17,308 nt of DNA from assembly GCA_003979035.1 (NCBI GenBank), contig RXOA01000037.1, positions 1 to 17,308 on the forward strand, given 5' to 3'. This document shows, in pieces, positions 13,766 through 17,308 of this stretch. How positions within the stretch are numbered: the first letter of the stretch is position 1; every line of letters starts with the position of its first letter. A program made the translations under genes and the position numbers. Source of the DNA: Candidatus Bipolaricaulota bacterium (GTDB lineage: Bacteria > Bipolaricaulota > Bipolaricaulia > UBA7950 > UBA9294). The notes beneath the pieces were generated by a model. That model was not told the DNA's origin, ran no database searches, and saw only the letters and a program-made list of their open reading frames with translations.

Positions 13766-14149
13766 GTGATTACGGGGATCGACGTTGTCTACGTTCACGG
13801 TCGCGGCAAGAGCGATCGGCTGAAAACCTGGTATGCGGAGATTCTGGGATTGGGAGCTTCCATGAATTCGGGGCATTGGCACGAGTACGCTCTTGCCGAT
13901 GGATCCCGTTTTGCGCTCGACATCCCCGGTCCGATCCGTTCGGAGGTCGAACAACAGCCCGTGCTGGTCAGCTTCCGGGTCGAGGATATCCACGCCGCGG
14001 TTGAGACGCTGATTGGACGAGGTGTGGTGTTCCATCGGAGCAAGCAGCCGATCGTGGATGTGGGGCAGGCGTGGGTGGCAACCTTCCAAGACCCGGACGG
14101 TACCTGGCTCCAGATCTCTCAGCGTAAGTCGGTTACGCCGGCTTCGTAG
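13766..14149 (+). CDS. VOC/glyoxalase-superfamily protein
   Basis: The product is 127 aa with the paired beta-alpha-beta-beta-beta modules of the vicinal oxygen chelate fold. The first has GIDVVYVHGRGKSDRLKTWYAEILGLG at 4-30, including the YxxxLG turn, then LADGSRFALDIPG; the second has VSFRVEDIHAAVETLIGRGV and ATFQDPDGTWLQI, the usual end. Members act as glyoxalases, dioxygenases, epimerases or antibiotic-binding proteins; nothing here picks one. Candidate metal ligands are His12 in VYVHG and Glu/Asp near the strand ends, but the set is incomplete to my eye. The start is the GTG at 13766 with GGGGAGG four bases upstream; the longer open frame from 13487 passes through the hairpin and has no family similarity. 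It is 286 nt beyond ygeW and probably a separate unit. Confidence 0.8.
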   Translation: MITGIDVVYVHGRGKSDRLKTWYAEILGLGASMNSGHWHEYALADGSRFALDIPGPIRSEVEQQPVLVSFRVEDIHAAVETLIGRGVVFHRSKQPIVDVGQAWVATFQDPDGTWLQISQRKSVTPAS

Positions 14150-14186
14150 CGGCGTCACTCGTTTCATGTGACGCCGCGGAATCGGA

Positions 14187-15668
14187 CTACGATGTAGCCT
14201 TTCGCAGGTCCGGCTTGCGCGAGGGAGAGTCCGGCCAGTCGGTCGTCACAGCGGACGGGCGGGAGGCTTGAGCCCGGATCGACTGCGCTCGCTTGTTCCG
14301 GTACAGCATCTCATCCGCGTTGCGGATCAGTTCGCCGACCGACTGAGGATTCTCCGGAAGCCATGTTGCCCAGCCGAAGTCGATTCCAATGTCGACCGCG
14401 GGAGCGTTTTCGCGGGACCATGAAGCAACGGAGTCGGTCAATCGGCGGACCAGGTGTTGGATGTCCGGTCCTGTTTCCGGGAGGACCAGCAGGAATTCAT
14501 CCCCGCCGTAGCGGATTCCCCAATCGCTGTCACGGAGCGACTGCTTCAGAACATCAGCGACTCCGACCAGAATGCGATCTCCCTCTTGATGTCCGTGGGC
14601 GTCATTAACCTGCTTGAATCGAGTGAGATCCGCGATCATGAGTGTGAGTGGGCGCCGGTAGCGGATCGAACGTTGCATCTCAATGGGGATCGTCTCATCG
14701 AAGTAGGCGCGGTTCCGCAGGCCTGTCAGCGGATCGCGAAGGGCCTTCTGTCTGAGAAGTTCCTCGGTCGTGATGCGGTCGGTGATATCGTAGAACTGGA
14801 ACGCGACGGCATCCAGGGTCTCGTAGGTCATCCGATGAGCGCACATCGAGAGCCAGACGGCACGTCCATCCTCACGGATCGACCGGATGACCTGTGCGCT
14901 TGCCTGGGGCTCCATGGTCTGTTTCCGCACGATCTGGCGGTCGTCGGGATGGACGAACGTCCACCACGGAGTGAGCTGCTCCAGTTGTTGCTTGTCGTAT
15001 CCGAGAATCGAGACGAGTTGATTGTTGGTGTAGCGGACGTGATCGTCCTGCACGACCAGAAGCCCCATCATGCCGCAATCAGCGAGAAACCGGAACAACC
15101 GGTGCGTTTCGGTGATCTGCTCCAGGCTGCATGCATCTCGAAGAGCGAGAGCCGACATTGAGGCAAGCTCTTCCAGAAACGCCATCGTCTCGCGGCTCGG
15201 CCTTGCGCCGTCGATCGGATCATCGAGCGAAATGTGCCCAAGGATGGTGCCATCGAGCCAGAAGGGGACGAGAAGGACATCCGTATGCTGCCAGCCCTGG
15301 TGGCTCATGAAGCGCCGCGTGCTCGGAATCACGGAGGAGAACGATCGGGGATCATCGCCGGATGGATAGTAGTACGACCTCCTGCAGCGATGTGACTGCT
15401 GATAGGATCGGCCCGACGAGCGGGTGCCATTGAACAGCAAGCGTTCGGTGAGCCTGCTGCGCGATTCTTCGCCAAGTCCGCGGACGGCAACCCCAAGGAT
15501 CGCTGCTGTGGGGGAAGCCAAGCCGGGCACAAGCGGCGTATCGTAGCTGACTGCAAGAGCCCTCTGGAAAGGAGTCTCCCGTGTCGCACTCTCAACGACA
15601 CCCTCCAGAACCTGCTGCATCAATTCGCGGTTGCACGGGCTTCTTTGCGTTGGATGATCCGTATTCAT
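14187..15668 (-). CDS. GAF-PAS-GGDEF diguanylate cyclase
   Basis: The product is 493 aa and makes cyclic di-GMP. Residues about 15-185 are a GAF-like sensor (LLVPFWLDGTILGHISLDDPIDGARPSRETMAFLEELASMSALALRDA); about 190-305 is a PAS domain (FRFLADCGMMGLLVVQDDHVRYTN, FVHPDD, AFQFYDITDR); the GGDEF domain runs from DPLTGLRNRAYFDE (312-325) to NADEMLYRNK. The signature GGDEF at 388-392 is intact, as are FK-x2-ND, GH-x2-GD and the I-site RDSD at 379-382, exactly five residues before it. Asp347 keeps the metal position, but the usual second Asp of DxD is Thr349. I saw no membrane helix, so it is probably soluble. The start is the ATG at 15668; SD is weak, and the frame opens with a TTG at 15710. 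It diverges from the three-helix membrane protein. Confidence 0.92.
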   Translation of the reverse strand: MNTDHPTQRSPCNRELMQQVLEGVVESATRETPFQRALAVSYDTPLVPGLASPTAAILGVAVRGLGEESRSRLTERLLFNGTRSSGRSYQQSHRCRRSYYYPSGDDPRSFSSVIPSTRRFMSHQGWQHTDVLLVPFWLDGTILGHISLDDPIDGARPSRETMAFLEELASMSALALRDACSLEQITETHRLFRFLADCGMMGLLVVQDDHVRYTNNQLVSILGYDKQQLEQLTPWWTFVHPDDRQIVRKQTMEPQASAQVIRSIREDGRAVWLSMCAHRMTYETLDAVAFQFYDITDRITTEELLRQKALRDPLTGLRNRAYFDETIPIEMQRSIRYRRPLTLMIADLTRFKQVNDAHGHQEGDRILVGVADVLKQSLRDSDWGIRYGGDEFLLVLPETGPDIQHLVRRLTDSVASWSRENAPAVDIGIDFGWATWLPENPQSVGELIRNADEMLYRNKRAQSIRAQASRPSAVTTDWPDSPSRKPDLRKATS

Positions 15669-15697
15669 TCCGCCGGAGCACGTCCCTCTTTTGTAAT

Positions 15698-15726
15698 AGG
15701 TTAGGACCAACGAGCTGTGTCGTCAA
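15698..15726 (-). promoter_or_regulatory. Candidate promoter for the diguanylate cyclase gene
   Basis: On the minus strand TTGACG (15721-15726, five of six) is followed after 17 bases by TAACCT (15698-15703), three of six. The start of transcription would be near 15691, about 23 nt before the ATG. The -10 is weak. Confidence 0.3.
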
Positions 15727-15838
15727 GTTGCGAACAGTAAGGACGCGTGTCTCCGCACGCCGAGACGGTCGCCGTACGATGTCCCTCCTTCACGTGCCAA
15801 ACTGAATGAGGAGCTGACGAATGATGTGAGGGGGAAAC

Positions 15839-16342
15839 ATGGAACTGGATCAATGGATTTCCGTCTTTGCAGCCGTTTCGCGGACCGCAGACAACCGTGA
15901 TCGAAACATGTGGAGTCTGTTCATGAGTGGCATTGTTGCGGCGAGCCTGCTTGTCGGCGTGACGGCCTACGCGCTTCTTTCTTTCGCGACGACCGCCGAT
16001 CCACTCAGCCTAGGCGCGGCGTCTCTGGGATTGCTTCTTTCCGTGGTGTGGGCGGTTTCCCAGTACAGACTGTCGACGGAGTGTGCTCATTGGCGGCGCC
16101 TTCTGCGCAGCATCGAGAGTCAGTTTGCCGGCGCCGAGTTTCATCGTAGCCTGCACCGTCTTCTTCAGGGAGAGCAGATCTGCGTTCGTGCTTCGGGGTG
16201 GCTGTGTGATGAGTGGCAGTCGGAAGGAGTCCAGTTTCCCGCAATCCTGCGTACGGCTCCGAATCTCATGATGCATCTTGTCCCGCTGGCGTTTGTCGCC
16301 GGGTTTGTTGTGCTGCTTGTGTCATCGGCGCTGGGCGCGTAG
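15839..16342 (+). CDS. Small three-helix membrane protein of unknown function
   Basis: The product is 167 aa. A helical hairpin at about 29-49 and 55-74 is followed by a soluble segment of about 70 aa (75-144, with basic RWRRLLR-type and acidic stretches, Cys82, Cys115 and Cys123) and a last helix at about 145-164 ending in ALGA. The layout of two helices, a cytosolic alpha-helical part and a final helix resembles several small membrane proteins of unknown function, but I recognise no family. The ATG at 15839 has GAGGGGG with about four bases of spacing. It diverges from the diguanylate cyclase across 170 nt, so a functional link to cyclic di-GMP signalling is possible but unproven. Confidence 0.75.
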   Translation: MELDQWISVFAAVSRTADNRDRNMWSLFMSGIVAASLLVGVTAYALLSFATTADPLSLGAASLGLLLSVVWAVSQYRLSTECAHWRRLLRSIESQFAGAEFHRSLHRLLQGEQICVRASGWLCDEWQSEGVQFPAILRTAPNLMMHLVPLAFVAGFVVLLVSSALGA

Positions 16343-16616
16343 GGGGAGGCGAGCGCAGCGAATGCCGGGCCGCCCCAGAATTCACCGGGATCCTCGCCCC
16401 GACTCTTGCGGCATCGAATCGATCGCTAAATTCAGGCGATCGCTGCCGTCTTGCGCGGGCTTTCGCGTTCTTCCTTTTCCGACGTTCGTGCGCGGACCAC
16501 GGCTGAGACCCATGGTGGAGAAATCCCTGTGAGGGGATACCATGGTCGGTCAGCGGAAGCCGTCGGGTTTCCGGGACTGATCATCAAGGAACTTGGGTTC
16601 GAGAAACGGAGGACCG
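16343..16616. other. Intergenic region upstream of the parvulin gene
   Basis: This 274-nt stretch contains no gene I accept. It holds a repeated CGATCGCT (two copies about 18 nt apart near 16419-16446) and a CCATGGT hairpin at 16510-16545, described separately. The SD of the parvulin gene, GGAGG, is at 16608-16612. Confidence 0.5.
16510..16545 (+). other. Two-tier hairpin upstream of the parvulin gene
   Basis: CCATGGT (16510-16516) pairs with ACCATGG (16539-16545) and, inside, ATCCC (16523-16527) pairs with GGGAT (16534-16538) around TGTGAG. Six bases bulge on the 5' side only. It lies about 70 nt before the ATG and may be a leader structure, a weak terminator for the gene upstream, or chance. 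Confidence 0.35.
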
Positions 16617-16898
16617 ATGGCGAAAGCAACGGCGCGGCACATTCTGGTGGACGACTACGAGGCATGCGAGCAGCTGAGAGTGCGGATCGAGGGCGGAGAG
16701 GACTTCGGAAAGCTGGCCGCGGAGTTCTCGAAGTGCCCGTCGGGATCTTCCGGTGGCGATCTCGGTGAATTCGAGCAGGGGCAGATGGTCCCGGAATTCG
16801 ATCAAGTTGTCTTCCATGACGAGATCGGCGCCGTCCACGGGCCCGTGGAGACGCAGTTCGGCTACCACCTGATCGAGATCACGGACCGTACCGAGTAG
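16617..16898 (+). CDS. ppiC: Parvulin-type peptidyl-prolyl cis-trans isomerase, PpiC-like
   Basis: The product is 93 aa, the same length as E. coli PpiC, and is a single stand-alone rotamase domain with no signal peptide, so it should act in the cytosol. Conserved parvulin motifs are in order: ARHILV at 6-11, GGEDFGKLAAEFSKCPSGSSGGDLGEF (about 25-51), GQMVPEFDQVVF (54-65) and GPVETQFGYHLIEI at 75-88, with the paired active-site histidines His8 and His84. It catalyses proline isomerisation in folding proteins. The start ATG has GGAGG four bases upstream; the open frame from 16593 adds eight residues without support. The next gene begins 124 nt downstream. Confidence 0.94.
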   Translation: MAKATARHILVDDYEACEQLRVRIEGGEDFGKLAAEFSKCPSGSSGGDLGEFEQGQMVPEFDQVVFHDEIGAVHGPVETQFGYHLIEITDRTE

Positions 16899-17022
16899 AA
16901 CTATCTTTCACGGCTCTTCGGAAGTGTCATCTTGGCTTGAACGGGTTCTCGGAGCCTGCCGCGCGTCTGATTCTCGGCTGAACCGAGTCGCGGACTTGGA
17001 TCCCGCGCGGCCGGAGGGATCG

Positions 17023-17274
17023 ATGACGATCAAGATTCGTGCAGATGCGAGGGAGCGTTCGATTGCTTCGATCAAACGCTATTTCGAAGAACACCTGGAC
17101 CAGCGAGTCGGAGATCTGAAGGCTTCAATGGTCCTTGACTTCTGCTTGAAGGAGATCGGACCGGTGGTCTACAACCAGGCGATCCTGGATGCGCAGAGCT
17201 ATCTCGAGAACTCTGTTGCAGAGATCGAATCGACGTGCTATGAGCCTGAATTCCCGTTCTGGCGGGAGTTGTGA
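17023..17274 (+). CDS. DUF2164 family protein
   Basis: The product is 83 aa, the usual length of the family. The N-terminal half has IKIRADARERSIASIKRYFEEHLDQRVGDLKASMVLDFCLKEIGP; the segment D-F-x-L-K-E-I-G-P followed by VYNQAILDAQSYLE is the DUF2164 signature. No function is established for the family; it is small, acidic-basic mixed and soluble, with no catalytic motif. The ATG at 17023 has GGAGG five bases upstream; the open frame from 16924 carries no similarity. It is the last gene in the window, on the same strand as ppiC and possibly read with it. Confidence 0.88.
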   Translation: MTIKIRADARERSIASIKRYFEEHLDQRVGDLKASMVLDFCLKEIGPVVYNQAILDAQSYLENSVAEIESTCYEPEFPFWREL

Positions 17275-17308
17275 GATCCGGCCGGCGCGTTGCGATACGA
17301 AAGAGCCA

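Noticed and set aside
16433..16446. GCGATCGC-like octamer (HIP1-type) near the repeated CGATCGCT
   Set aside because: Only one or two copies in a GC-rich window; chance is the simplest explanation.

Overview
The window is GC-rich bacterial chromosome, gene-dense on both strands, with strong Shine-Dalgarno (SD) sites and several GTG or TTG starts. A Blc-type lipocalin with a lipoprotein-like signal implies an outer membrane. The YgeY/YgeW pair is a family pair usually found in anaerobic nitrogen and purine catabolism. There is no rRNA, tRNA or other marker, so I do not assign a phylum; an uncultivated diderm anaerobe is compatible. I saw no IS element, phage gene, CRISPR array or tRNA.

Layout. 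(1) 1-4207: the tail of an ABC transporter ATPase (+) converges on a minus-strand run. Read from high to low coordinates, that run is a divergent Fpg-like DNA glycosylase, an unrecognised polytopic membrane protein, a D-2-hydroxyacid dehydrogenase and an Eis-family acetyltransferase. (2) 4310-6582: a two-gene signalling operon, a MASE3 membrane histidine kinase overlapping its NarL-type response regulator. (3) 6583-6950: a 368-nt gap between converging genes that holds three inverted-repeat structures. (4) 6951-9562: a Nudix hydrolase diverging from a plus-strand operon of histidine phosphatase, DMT/EamA exporter and a TIGR04076-like small protein broken by an apparent frameshift. (5) 9647-10860 (-): lipocalin overlapping a SAM methyltransferase. 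(6) 11020-13535: a promoter, an approximately 200-nt leader, a YgeY-like M20 amidohydrolase and a YgeW-like carbamoyltransferase, closed by a strong two-tier hairpin; then a VOC/glyoxalase protein. (7) 14187-17274: a GAF-PAS-GGDEF diguanylate cyclase (-) diverging from a three-helix membrane protein, then a PpiC-size parvulin and a DUF2164 protein.

How genes may work together. The kinase and regulator form one signal-transduction unit. YgeY and YgeW probably act in one ureido/amide catabolic route: the transcarbamoylase would make or use carbamoyl phosphate while the M20 enzyme hydrolyses an amide-type intermediate. The usual YgeX diaminopropionate ammonia-lyase is absent from the pair, which is the most interesting metabolic point here. 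The phosphatase, exporter and TIGR04076-like gene are co-transcribed by position, with no obvious shared pathway. I found no clear new defence or mobile system. The best leads are the two-gene YgeY/YgeW unit with its long leader, the frameshifted TIGR04076-like gene, the non-canonical Fpg, and the structured non-coding gaps.
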